A stretch of DNA of 16,683 bases from CABHOJ01 sp965649545. Its GTDB lineage: Bacteria; Pseudomonadota; Gammaproteobacteria; Burkholderiales; Methylophilaceae. This document shows, piece after piece, positions 1-6,856 of the stretch. The position numbers and the translations under genes are program-made. The notes beneath the pieces are model-generated. The model had not been told where the DNA came from and did no database searches. It worked only from the letters and a program-made list of their open reading frames with translations. The DNA is taken from NCBI GenBank assembly GCA_965649545.1, contig CBFGLF010000032.1:1-16683 (forward strand), given 5' to 3'. The first letter of the stretch is position 1. Every line of letters starts with the position of its first letter.

Positions 1-647
1 GGGTGCAACAGCACGTGGTCGATGCGGGCCGTCACCTTGTCGTCCAGCTGCGCCGGGATCTGCACCGTATCCTTGACCAGGGCCTCCATCTCTTCCACCA
101 GCTTGTGGTCCTCATGCAAAAGACTGCTGATCTGGTCCAGCGACACGGGCGCCGTTTGCTGGTCGAGGTGCTTGGCGGCCAGTTTCAGCGCTTCGGTGCA
201 GCCTTCGCCATGCTTGGCGCTGATCTGCATGACCGGCATATTGAGCTGACGCGCGAGGACAGGCGTGTCGATGGTGATGCCGCTACGCCGGGATTCATCC
301 ACCATATTGAGCATGAGGATGGCGGGCAGGCCGAGTTGGCGGATCTGCAAGGCCAGCGAGAGCTGGCGGTCGATCTGTGAGCCGTTGAGGGTGATCATCA
401 CCAGGTCGACAGCGTTGGTGGTGAGGAAGTCGCGCACCACCTGTTCGTCGTCCGAATAGCCGTGCAAATCGTAAAGGCCCGGCAGGTCGATGAGTTCGAC
501 GATATGGCCGCCGAGCAGGATCTTGGCGCTCATGAGGTCGACCGTGATGCCGGGCCAGTTGCCGACACGCGCCGATGCGCCGCTGATGCGGTTGAACAGG
601 GTCGATTTGCCCGTATTGGGCATGCCGATCAGGGCGATACGTTTCAT
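1..647 (-). CDS. feoB: Ferrous iron transport protein B, N-terminal G domain (partial, runs off the left edge)
   Basis: FeoB is the inner-membrane Fe(II) transporter, with a cytoplasmic N-terminal GTPase domain followed by a transmembrane permease. Only the first ~215 residues are inside the window. Reading the minus strand from the ATG at 647 gives MKRIALIGMPNTGKST, with the P-loop GMPNTGKS at residues 8-15. It continues with the VGNWPGITVD switch segment (G2), DLPG (G3), LNMVDE (G4, NxxD) and ISAKHGEG (G5). The last readable residues, DHVLLHP, are the usual lead into the first membrane segment, so the whole permease core lies beyond position 1. The start codon overlaps the feoA stop as ATGA (644-647), which indicates translational coupling. 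The family call is certain from the motif order; whether the rest of the gene is intact cannot be seen. Confidence 0.95.
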   Translation of the reverse strand, partial: MKRIALIGMPNTGKSTLFNRISGASARVGNWPGITVDLMSAKILLGGHIVELIDLPGLYDLHGYSDDEQVVRDFLTTNAVDLVMITLNGSQIDRQLSLALQIRQLGLPAILMLNMVDESRRSGITIDTPVLARQLNMPVMQISAKHGEGCTEALKLAAKHLDQQTAPVSLDQISSLLHEDHKLVEEMEALVKDTVQIPAQLDDKVTARIDHVLLH

Positions 648-886
648 TGCTGGGCCTGGTTGGGGGTGTTGAGCTGGATCAGCTGCGCTTCACGCGAACG
701 CAGGATGACGTCCGTGGTGCCGATCCTCACATGTACAGGTCCATTGAAACTCGCGCGGCGGATAAGTTCGACTTTCTTGCCGATGCGGAACCCGAGGGCG
801 GCCAGGCGCTTGGTCAGGAATTCGTCAGCACGGATGGTGCCGATGATGCCGTGTTGGCCTGGCGTCAGGCTGTTGAGACTGGTCAC
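644..886 (-). CDS. feoA: Ferrous iron transport protein A (FeoA, SH3-like)
   Basis: FeoA is a small cytoplasmic SH3-like protein needed for, or regulating, FeoB-dependent Fe(II) uptake. I chose the GTG at 886, giving 80 residues beginning MTSLNSLTPGQHG, which is the usual FeoA length and N-terminus. The conserved core TKRLAALGFRIGKKVELIRR and the C-terminal VHVRIGTTDVILRSREAQLI are plainly visible. The frame can be extended to a TTG at 916, but that codon lies in the middle of a palindrome that looks like a regulatory site, so I reject it. A short GGA precedes the GTG by about 6 nt. The gene ends in an ATGA overlap with feoB, so the two form an operon, probably controlled by the palindrome at 906-924. 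Confidence 0.93.
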   Translation of the reverse strand: MTSLNSLTPGQHGIIGTIRADEFLTKRLAALGFRIGKKVELIRRASFNGPVHVRIGTTDVILRSREAQLIQLNTPNQAQQ

Positions 887-905
887 GTGAGGTCCGCATG
901 GGGTA

Positions 906-924
906 AATAAGAACAATTCTTATT
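906..924. promoter_or_regulatory. Fur-box-like palindrome upstream of feoAB
   Basis: AATAAGAA (906-913), spacer CAA, TTCTTATT (917-924) form a perfect 8+3+8 inverted repeat in AT-rich sequence, ending about 20 bp before the proposed feoA GTG. On the gene's strand the stretch begins GATAATAAGAAT, close to the GATAAT hexamers of Fur boxes, and feoAB operons are classic Fur targets. It is not an exact match to the 19-bp consensus, and no clear -35/-10 pair can be assigned here. Fur is the inferred regulator; another metal-responsive factor is possible. Confidence 0.6.
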
Positions 925-982
925 ATCCCATAGTTTATCGAACGCGCCTATCCAGCCGGCGATTCCGGCATGCGATGCAACC

Positions 983-2740
983 TCAGCCCGACTTGCCCGT
1001 GAGCCAATGTTCCATGCGCTGGCGCGTATCGGGGCTGAGGGTCTTCCTGATGCTGAGCTTGCACAAGTCAGGCGTGGCCGCTTGCAGGCGGACATCGAAG
1101 GTCATCAGCTCGTCGCGGCGGAAAGCGTGCACCTTGACCTTGGCACCGACCGCGCGCTGGGTGGTGAGCTTGTCGAGGTTGGCGGCGCTCGCCTTGAGAC
1201 CATCCACGGCAATGATGACATCGCCGCCGGCGAGGCCTGCCAGTTCCGCGGCGCTACCGCTGTAAACCGTGGCGATCCGGGCGTCGCTGCCGTTGGCCAG
1301 CCTGACGCCAAGATCGGTGACGCGCTGCTTGTCGACGCTGGTGCGATACTCGATGCCGAACTTGCCCAGCAAGGTCGCCAGCGGCAGCTCCCGGGTGGTA
1401 TGCAAGGCCTGTTTCAGGAAGCGGGAGACGTCGACACCGGTCACGGCTTTCACCAGCGCGCTCATGGCGCCTTCGTCCAGGCCTTGACCCGTCTTGCCGA
1501 AATCGCGCCAGAGCCCATGCATCACCTCATCCAGTGAATGTCCGGCTTGCCGCAAGGTCAGGTCGAGCGCCAGCGCGGTCAGCGACCCCTTAAGGTAGTA
1601 ACTGACCTGCGCATTGGGCGTGTTCTCGTCGGGCCGATAGAGTTTGATCCAGGCGTCGAAACTGGCGTCTTCCAGCGGCTGTACCAATCTGCCGGGCGTG
1701 CGCAACAGGCGGGTGATGGATTGCGACAGGTCGCGCAGGTAATCCTCACGCGAGATCAATCCGCTGCGCAGCACCGAGAGGCTATCGTAATAGGCAGTGA
1801 AGCCCTCGAAGATCCAGAGTTGCCGGGTGTATGCCTCGCGGTCGAGGCTGGCGTCGATGAACGCGAGCGGCCGGATGCGCTTCACATGCCAGGCATGGAA
1901 ATATTCATGACTGCAGAGGCCGAGCAGGTCCTGGTAACCTTCCTGATTCAAAGGTTCGCCCTCGACCGGCAACCAGCTACGCGGGCAGACCAGGCTGGTG
2001 GAGTTACGGTGTTCCAGCCCGCCATATTGGTCATCGCCGGCGGCGTACAAGAGGAAGTCGTAGCGGGAGAAGGGCGCCTCGCCGAAGAACCCGATGTGGT
2101 AGGTGCAAAGCTGCTTGAGATCCTTGACGAGGCGCTTGAGGTCGGCGCGATGCTTGCCCGAGACGATGAGCCTGTGCGGGATGCCCGCGGCCTTGAACTT
2201 GGCGATGGCGAGGTCGCCGATCTCGAACGGGTGGTCGATGAGGGCGTCGTAGTCTTGCGCGAGATAGCGGCCGAACCCGTGTTTGTCGATCTTGCCGGCA
2301 GGCATGGCGGTGCCGACCTGCCAGTGGCGATAGGCTTTGGCCGGTTTGTCGATCACCAGCGCACAGGGCAGGTGATGCTGGCCATGGACTTTCAGGCACA
2401 GGCTGGTACCGTTGAAATAGGCACGTGTGGTGTCGAAGTAAGCCGAACGCACGGAAAGGTCGTAGGCATATACCCGGTAGCGGAGCTTGAGTTCGCCTTT
2501 GCAGGGGGCGCAACGCCAGGTCTGCTTGTCTGTCTTCTCCACTTCGAGGGCGTTGCCCTGGCAACTTGCCGAGAGGCTGACGATATGGCGGGCGAAGTCG
2601 CGGATCATGTAGCTGCCGGGGATCCAGGCGGGCAGGGACACGACCTGGCCTTCCGGCGACGGGGCCGGGATGGTACATTCGATCTCGAACAGGTGTGCTT
2701 GCGGCGAGGAGAGGGTGACGCGGTATTCGATGGTGGGCAT
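983..2740 (-). CDS. M61-family metallopeptidase with C-terminal PDZ domain
   Basis: Zinc metallopeptidase of the M61 (glycyl aminopeptidase) family, 585 residues. The N-terminal beta-rich domain carries the family segment LPAWIPGSYMIRDFARH (residues 36-52). The catalytic domain has GGLEHRNS (240-247), the zinc motif HEYFH (278-282, ligands H278 and H282, catalytic E279) and the glutamate of the LWIFEGFTAYY helix (E312) as the third ligand. Residues ~480-545 form a PDZ domain (VYSGSAAELAGLAGGDVIIAVDG-type segment, 492-514). I see no signal peptide, so a cytoplasmic location is likely. I chose the ATG at 2740 (MPTIEYRVTL), preceded by GGA at ~5 nt; the longer frame would need a TTG at 2752 without a ribosome binding site. 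The gene points toward feoA, 96 nt downstream. The physiological substrate is not predictable from sequence. Confidence 0.92.
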   Translation of the reverse strand: MPTIEYRVTLSSPQAHLFEIECTIPAPSPEGQVVSLPAWIPGSYMIRDFARHIVSLSASCQGNALEVEKTDKQTWRCAPCKGELKLRYRVYAYDLSVRSAYFDTTRAYFNGTSLCLKVHGQHHLPCALVIDKPAKAYRHWQVGTAMPAGKIDKHGFGRYLAQDYDALIDHPFEIGDLAIAKFKAAGIPHRLIVSGKHRADLKRLVKDLKQLCTYHIGFFGEAPFSRYDFLLYAAGDDQYGGLEHRNSTSLVCPRSWLPVEGEPLNQEGYQDLLGLCSHEYFHAWHVKRIRPLAFIDASLDREAYTRQLWIFEGFTAYYDSLSVLRSGLISREDYLRDLSQSITRLLRTPGRLVQPLEDASFDAWIKLYRPDENTPNAQVSYYLKGSLTALALDLTLRQAGHSLDEVMHGLWRDFGKTGQGLDEGAMSALVKAVTGVDVSRFLKQALHTTRELPLATLLGKFGIEYRTSVDKQRVTDLGVRLANGSDARIATVYSGSAAELAGLAGGDVIIAVDGLKASAANLDKLTTQRAVGAKVKVHAFRRDELMTFDVRLQAATPDLCKLSIRKTLSPDTRQRMEHWLTGKSG

Positions 2741-2778
2741 GGTATCCGGCAATATGATCAGCAGAGGTGGAATCGAAG
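2741..2778. promoter_or_regulatory. Divergent intergenic region between M61 peptidase and aminotransferase genes
   Basis: Only 38 bp separate the two divergent start codons, so at least one promoter must overlap the other gene's leader or coding start. A Shine-Dalgarno sequence GAGGTGG (2764-2770) serves the plus-strand gene. No clear -35/-10 pair can be assigned to either direction. Confidence 0.4.
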
Positions 2779-3945
2779 ATGCAGTTCAAGTTTAGCGATG
2801 GCAAGGAATTGCGCAAGCACTGGATGCTGGAGGAAGACATGCATTTCCTCAACCACGGTTCCTTCGGCGCCACGCCGCGTGTGGTGTTGCAGGCGCAGCA
2901 GCGCTTCCGGGATCGCCTGGAGCAGCAGCCGGTCGATTTCCTCGTGCGGCATGCCCCGGCCGAACTGCGCGCGGCTGCCGGTGAGCTGGCGGCGTTCCTC
3001 GGGGCCAGGGGCGACGACCTGGCGTTCGTCGAGAACGCCACCGCCGGAGTCAATGCGGTCCTGCGTTCCTATCCCTGGCAAGCGGGCGACGAGTTGCTGC
3101 TCTCGGCGCACGCCTATCCGGCCGTCAAACAGCTGGCCAGATTCGTCGCCCATCAGTTCGGCATCGTCATCCGGGAATTCGATTTTGCCTTTCCCCTGAA
3201 CGAGGGTGAGATCCTGGAAAACTTCAGCGCCGCCGTCACGCCGGCGACGCGCATGGCCATCATCGACCATGTGTCGTCGCCGCTGGCCATCATCTACCCC
3301 TTGCAGGAGATGCTCGCGGTCTGCCGCGCGAAAGGGATCAGAACGCTGGTCGATGGCGCCCATGTGCCGGGCATGTTGCCGCTGGATATCCCGGCGCTCG
3401 GGGTCGACTGGTATGTCGGCAACTGCCATAAATGGCTGTTCGCCCCCAAAGGCTGTGCTTTCCTGTGGGCGGCACCGGGCGCGCGCGACTTCCTGCAGCC
3501 CCCGGTCGTATCGCTACGCATGGAGGAGGGCTTTCCCGCCACTTTCGACTGGGTAGGCACCCGCGACCCGAGCGCCTGGCTGTCGATCTCGGCCGCCATC
3601 GCCTTCTATCGGGAGATGGGAGGGCCGGATATCCCGGCCTATCTGCACCAGACCGTACTCGAAGCCCGCGAGTTATTACAGGATGCCTGGCAGGTCGAGT
3701 CACCGGCCACTCCGCAGCAATTAGGGACCATGGCCACGCTGCCCTTGCCGCTATCGGGTGAAGCCACACTTGAACGGGCGAACCTCATACGCGACCAGCT
3801 ATGGCGGGAGCATCGCATCGAAGTGCCGCTGTTCGCCTTAAAGGACAGGCTGTGGATACGGATCTCGGCCCAGCTATACAACGTCATGGACGATTACCGC
3901 GCCCTGGCGGCGGCGATCCAGCAGCAGCCCGGCTATCAGGGCTGA
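2779..3945 (+). CDS. Class V aminotransferase family protein (isopenicillin N epimerase-like)
   Basis: A PLP-dependent fold-type I enzyme of the class V aminotransferase / cysteine desulfurase superfamily, 388 residues. Visible marks are FLNHGSFGATP (residues 23-33) at the N-terminus, ENATAGVNAVLRS (85-97) in the cofactor phosphate region, VDGAHVPG (191-198, D192 for the pyridine nitrogen) and GNCHKWLFAPKG (214-225), where K218 is the expected Schiff-base lysine. This pattern matches the isopenicillin N epimerase-like branch, whose members are mostly of unknown substrate, better than IscS or NifS desulfurases. The start is the ATG at 2779, with GAGGTGG upstream; the in-frame GTG at 2767 lies inside that ribosome binding site. 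A 6-bp stem (3925-3930 / 3939-3944) overlaps the stop codon but lacks a T tract. Reaction (epimerase, lyase or desulfurase) is undetermined. Confidence 0.9.
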   Translation: MQFKFSDGKELRKHWMLEEDMHFLNHGSFGATPRVVLQAQQRFRDRLEQQPVDFLVRHAPAELRAAAGELAAFLGARGDDLAFVENATAGVNAVLRSYPWQAGDELLLSAHAYPAVKQLARFVAHQFGIVIREFDFAFPLNEGEILENFSAAVTPATRMAIIDHVSSPLAIIYPLQEMLAVCRAKGIRTLVDGAHVPGMLPLDIPALGVDWYVGNCHKWLFAPKGCAFLWAAPGARDFLQPPVVSLRMEEGFPATFDWVGTRDPSAWLSISAAIAFYREMGGPDIPAYLHQTVLEARELLQDAWQVESPATPQQLGTMATLPLPLSGEATLERANLIRDQLWREHRIEVPLFALKDRLWIRISAQLYNVMDDYRALAAAIQQQPGYQG

Positions 3946-4118
3946 TCCTTCCACACGATACCTTCACCGTCGACGAGGCTGCCGCTCGTAGGCTATCAGA
4001 CGACGCCTACCCCCCAATCAGCCCACCGCCGATGATGCGCCATCGCGTCTCCCGATAGAGTGACCGTCATGGCAGCTCAACGACTGCCATCATTCTAACG
4101 ACGATCATTGGAGGAACC
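3946..4118. other. Intergenic region with small hairpin upstream of the small secreted protein gene
   Basis: Non-coding stretch of 173 bp. It contains an inverted repeat ATGGCAG (4069-4075) / CTGCCAT (4084-4090) with an 8-nt spacer, about 30 nt before the start codon of the next gene, and a strong Shine-Dalgarno TTGGAGGAA ending 3 nt before the ATG at 4119. The hairpin could be a leader structure or an operator. I see no convincing promoter hexamers. Confidence 0.4.
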
Positions 4119-4424
4119 ATGCGTAAACTCATCATTGCACTATCGGCCGGCATGCTGCTGAGCCTGAGCCCCATTACTTTCGCGGCGGACGCCCAGCAAA
4201 TGGACGAATCGACCAACCCGAACACCAACCGCGACGTCAAGACGCAGAACATGCAGCAGAAACCCAATGCCGCCCATCCGGAGCGCGACAACAAACGCTA
4301 TAACTCTCCGGGTGAACGCCGATCGAACGTGGATCCGGCTGCGGACGAATCGACCAGCGAAAACACCAATCGCGTGCCGCCTGGTACGAATACCGAGAAA
4401 CTCCGCCAGAAGCCAAACCCATAA
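4119..4424 (+). CDS. Small exported protein with internal repeat, function unknown
   Basis: A 101-residue protein I do not recognise. Residues 1-22 are a clear Sec signal peptide (MRK, hydrophobic core, then TFA|AD as likely cleavage site), and there is no lipobox cysteine. The mature part is very hydrophilic, low in aromatic residues and rich in N, P, T, Q, R and K, and looks intrinsically disordered. It contains two related units: DESTNPNTNRDVKTQNMQQK followed by PNA (29-51), and DESTSENTNRVPPGTN through LRQKPNP (76-101), separated by an arginine-rich linker. A strong ribosome binding site precedes the ATG, and an intrinsic terminator follows at 4468-4492, so it is probably a separately transcribed, well translated gene. 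Periplasmic location is inferred. There are no cysteines and no catalytic motif. Confidence 0.8.
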   Translation: MRKLIIALSAGMLLSLSPITFAADAQQMDESTNPNTNRDVKTQNMQQKPNAAHPERDNKRYNSPGERRSNVDPAADESTSENTNRVPPGTNTEKLRQKPNP

Positions 4425-4430
4425 AGTCTC

Positions 4431-4448
4431 GTCCATTCCCAAATGGAC
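4431..4448. repeat. 7-bp inverted repeat in the 3' UTR of the small exported protein gene
   Basis: GTCCATT (4431-4437) pairs with AATGGAC (4442-4448) around a CCCA loop, just after the stop codon and 19 nt before the intrinsic terminator. It would form a second hairpin at the mRNA 3' end. It has no T tract of its own. Confidence 0.5.
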
Positions 4449-4467
4449 CATGGTCATATGCAAGCAG

Positions 4468-4492
4468 CGGCAACCGTCAGGTTGCCGTTTTT
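4468..4492 (+). terminator. Rho-independent terminator
   Basis: CGGCAACC (4468-4475), loop GTCA, GGTTGCCG (4480-4487) followed by TTTTT (4488-4492): a perfect 8-bp stem, tetraloop and U tract. It ends transcription of the small exported protein gene and insulates it from the topoisomerase gene. Confidence 0.9.
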
Positions 4493-4525
4493 ACGGCCTC
4501 AGCGCGCGAATGAAAGTGTCAAGGA

Positions 4526-5650
4526 ATGACGTCCACGCAGGCTAAGCAGTCCAAGGTGTCTAATCACGCTTCCTTGGCTAAGCCCCCCACTTCCAGGGGC
4601 GCTCATGCGCTCCCGCATGGCGAGATGGCCTTGTGCGCCAAGTTCGGCGGCCTGCGCTATGTCAGTGACGATCAGCCGGGATTGCGCCGGCTGAAGCGCG
4701 GCACGCACTTTCGCTATGTGGACGCCCAGGACAGGCCGATCAAGGACAAGGCCCAGCTGGCGCGCATCAGATCCCTTGCGATCCCGCCCGCCTGGACGGA
4801 GGTCTGGATCTGCGCGCGCCCGGATGGGCATCTGCAGGCCACGGGACGCGACGCCAAGGGCCGCAAGCAGTATCGCTATCACCCGCAATGGCGGGCGGTC
4901 AGGGATACGGTCAAGTACGCCCACATGATCGATTTCGGCCTGCATCTGCCGCTCATCCGCGAACAGGTCAGCGCTGACATGCGACGCACGCAGCTCAGCA
5001 AGCGCAAAGTGGTGGCCACCGTCATTGACCTGCTGGAAAAGACCATGATCCGTATCGGCAACGAGTCTTACGCCAGGGAGAACAAGTCCTATGGCCTCAC
5101 GACCTTGCATACCCGTCATGTGGCCATCGAGGGTAATGCGGTCGAGTTCCATTTTCGTGGCAAGAGTCGCGTCGAGCATCGTGTGCGCGTGAAGGACAAG
5201 CGGCTCGCCCGCATCATCCAGCAGATTCGCGACCTGCCGGGTCAGGAGTTGTTCCAGTACCTGGATGCCGATGGAGAACCTCACGCCATCGATTCCGCGG
5301 ATGTGAACGACTACCTGAAAGAGATCACCGGCAAGGATTACACCGCGAAGGATTTCCGCACCTGGGCCGGTACGCTGCACACGACGCTGGCGTTGAGTGC
5401 GCTCAAGTTCGAGACCCAGAACGAGGCCAAGAAGAACGTCGTGGCGGCCATCGAGCAGGCGGCGAAGAAACTGGGAAACACGCCGACCATCTGCAAGAAG
5501 TGTTATGTCCATCCTGCCGTCATCGACAGTTACCTGGCAGGGGAGCTGGCCATCGCAGCGCCGGGTGCGCCGAACGCGCCGGCGCAGGAAGCCATCGCGC
5601 ATGTGGAGTCGCATATCCTCAGGCTCTTGCAGCAGGGCTTGCGCAATTGA
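4526..5650 (+). CDS. DNA topoisomerase IB (poxvirus-like type IB)
   Basis: Type IB topoisomerase, which relaxes DNA through a transient 3'-phosphotyrosyl nick and needs no ATP; 374 residues. The bacterial family signature is clear: GGLRYVSDDQPG (41-52), LAIPPAWTEVWIC (84-96) and ATGRDAKGRKQYRYHPQW (105-122, catalytic-type R117). These are followed by HFRGKSR (209-215, K213), the DFRTWAGT segment (276-283, R278) and CKKCYVHPAVID (323-334), in which Y327 is the expected nucleophile. Residues 1-38 are a variable basic/proline-containing extension. The ATG at 4526 has AAGGA directly against it, an abnormally short spacing, so the start is uncertain; M34 (4625) would still keep the conserved domain. 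It is preceded by one terminator and followed by another, so it appears monocistronic. Its biological role in bacteria is poorly defined. Confidence 0.94.
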   Translation: MTSTQAKQSKVSNHASLAKPPTSRGAHALPHGEMALCAKFGGLRYVSDDQPGLRRLKRGTHFRYVDAQDRPIKDKAQLARIRSLAIPPAWTEVWICARPDGHLQATGRDAKGRKQYRYHPQWRAVRDTVKYAHMIDFGLHLPLIREQVSADMRRTQLSKRKVVATVIDLLEKTMIRIGNESYARENKSYGLTTLHTRHVAIEGNAVEFHFRGKSRVEHRVRVKDKRLARIIQQIRDLPGQELFQYLDADGEPHAIDSADVNDYLKEITGKDYTAKDFRTWAGTLHTTLALSALKFETQNEAKKNVVAAIEQAAKKLGNTPTICKKCYVHPAVIDSYLAGELAIAAPGAPNAPAQEAIAHVESHILRLLQQGLRN

Positions 5651-5671
5651 GCGCGAGGGACTGGAAATGAA

Positions 5672-5693
5672 AAAGCCCGCGATCGCGGGCTTT
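5672..5693. terminator. Bidirectional terminator between convergent genes
   Basis: A perfectly symmetric palindrome, AAA + GCCCGC GATC GCGGGC + TTT (core 5675-5690), lies between the convergent topoisomerase and parvulin genes. It has a GC stem with A and T flanks on both sides, followed by further T residues to 5696, so it can serve both strands. Confidence 0.85.
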
Positions 5694-5749
5694 ATTACCT
5701 CACTGAGGGGAAGCCGATGGCCTCCGTCAGCGTTTGATTACCATCAGGC

Positions 5750-6553
5750 TTATTTCTTGGGCGCCGAGTTGTCGACGATCTTGGCTTTCGCGCGCAGATC
5801 GGTCAGCAGCTTCTCCAGCTGGCGTTGTTGCAATTGTTTCTGCAGGCCTTCCTTCACCTTGTCGTAGGCAGGGGCTTGCGTGGTGCGGGTGTCTTCCAGC
5901 TTGATGACGTGCCAGCCGAACTGGGTCTGCACCGGCTCGGTGGAGATGCCACCCTTTTGCAGCTTGGCGACCGCGTCGCTGAATGGCTTGACCATGCCGC
6001 CCAGTGAGAACCAGCCGAGGTCACCGCCTTTTTCCTTGGAGCCCGGGTCCTTGGATTTCTCCTTGGCGAGCTTGGCGAAATCGCCGCCCTTGCCGAGTTG
6101 CGTGATCAGTTCCTTGGCTTCGGCTTCGGTCGCGACCAGGATGTGACGCGCACTGTATTCCTTGTCGCCCAGTTCCTTCTTGTACTGCTCGTAGGCGGCC
6201 TTGGTGTCGGCTTCGCTGATTGGGTTCTTCTTCACGTAATCCTGCAGGAAGGCGTTGACCAGCAGTTCGCGGCGGGCAAGTTCTTCCTTGGCGACGAAAT
6301 CGGGCTGCTTGTCGAGACCGACGCGCTGCGCTTCCTGGTACACCAGCTCGCTGCTGACCAGCTTGTTGACGATGATGTCACGGACGTTGTCGTCGACCTT
6401 CTGGCCACGGGCGGTGGCGTCCTTGACGATGTAGTCGTAGATGGATTGCTTGATCGGCTTGCCGTTGACGGTGGCGACGGCAGTCTCGGCGAATGCGGGT
6501 TGGGATAGACCGAAGGTCAGCATCATCAACACTGCGCCAGTAGTAACTTTCAT
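5750..6553 (-). CDS. Periplasmic peptidylprolyl isomerase (parvulin/PpiC type)
   Basis: A periplasmic foldase of 267 residues. Residues 1-22 form a signal peptide ending AFA|E. Residues ~25-110 are a helical SurA/PrsA-like chaperone arm (ATVNGKPIKQSIYDYIV at its start). The parvulin domain spans ~131-222, with YSARHILV (133-140), GGDLGWFSLGGMVKPFSDAV (176-195) and the closing TQFGWHVIKLED. A lysine/glutamine-rich helix ends the protein. AAGGAC lies 6 nt before the ATG at 6553. It is the last gene of the ispZ-yciI-bolA group, only 21 nt after bolA, and is closed by the symmetric terminator at 5672-5693. It resembles the single-domain parvulins common in betaproteobacteria rather than the two-domain SurA. 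Confidence 0.93.
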   Translation of the reverse strand: MKVTTGAVLMMLTFGLSQPAFAETAVATVNGKPIKQSIYDYIVKDATARGQKVDDNVRDIIVNKLVSSELVYQEAQRVGLDKQPDFVAKEELARRELLVNAFLQDYVKKNPISEADTKAAYEQYKKELGDKEYSARHILVATEAEAKELITQLGKGGDFAKLAKEKSKDPGSKEKGGDLGWFSLGGMVKPFSDAVAKLQKGGISTEPVQTQFGWHVIKLEDTRTTQAPAYDKVKEGLQKQLQQRQLEKLLTDLRAKAKIVDNSAPKK

Positions 6554-6574
6554 GAATCGTCCTTAAGGGGTGGA

Positions 6575-6841
6575 TTAGGGAGCAGGCTCATCGGTGGCGA
6601 TGGCTTGGATACTCAAAGCATGGATACGGTGAGGTATGAGACCACTGAGCGCCTGATAGATAGAGCGATGCCTCATTATCTGTGATTTCCCGCAAAATTG
6701 CGAACTGACGATGACCACATGGAAATGGCCTCCGCCCGTGTTGCCGGCATGCCCGGCATGCAGGGCGCTGTCGTCGCGCAACTCGAGGCGGATCGGGTCC
6801 AGCGCACCCAAGCGCTCGCGGATCTCGTCATGCAAGGTCAT
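6575..6841 (-). CDS. BolA family protein
   Basis: An 88-residue BolA-like protein; these form complexes with monothiol glutaredoxins carrying [2Fe-2S] clusters and act in iron-sulfur or iron homeostasis and stress morphology. The fold signature is complete: IRLELRDDSALHAGH (17-31), the GGHFHVVIVS strand with its conserved histidines (37-46), FCGKSQIMRHRSIYQAL (49-65), and IHALSIQA at the end. I chose the ATG at 6841 (MTLHDEIRER), with GAG at suitable distance; a TTG at 6853 would add four residues and sits 3 nt after the yciI stop, so it cannot be excluded. The subtype (BolA versus IbaG-like) is not resolved by eye. Confidence 0.92.
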   Translation of the reverse strand: MTLHDEIRERLGALDPIRLELRDDSALHAGHAGNTGGGHFHVVIVSSQFCGKSQIMRHRSIYQALSGLIPHRIHALSIQAIATDEPAP

Positions 6842-6856
6842 TGCGGTGCTCAAGCT

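Noticed and set aside
1538..3199. 553-codon open frame on the plus strand, antisense to the M61 peptidase gene
   Set aside because: The opposite frame shows a complete M61 peptidase with zinc motif and PDZ domain. The plus frame has no recognisable domain and runs into the aminotransferase gene out of frame. It is a GC-rich shadow.
4513..4520. AAGTGTCA recurring at 4513, 7772 and 15715, each near a gene start
   Set aside because: Three short 8-mers are weak evidence. On the minus strand they read as generic TGACA, -35-like sequence, and their placement relative to genes differs. Only the 15693-15725 copy is part of a longer palindrome.
4499..5614. 371-codon minus-strand frame antisense to topoisomerase IB
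   Set aside because: The plus frame carries the full TopIB signature including the catalytic tyrosine region. The minus frame has no support.
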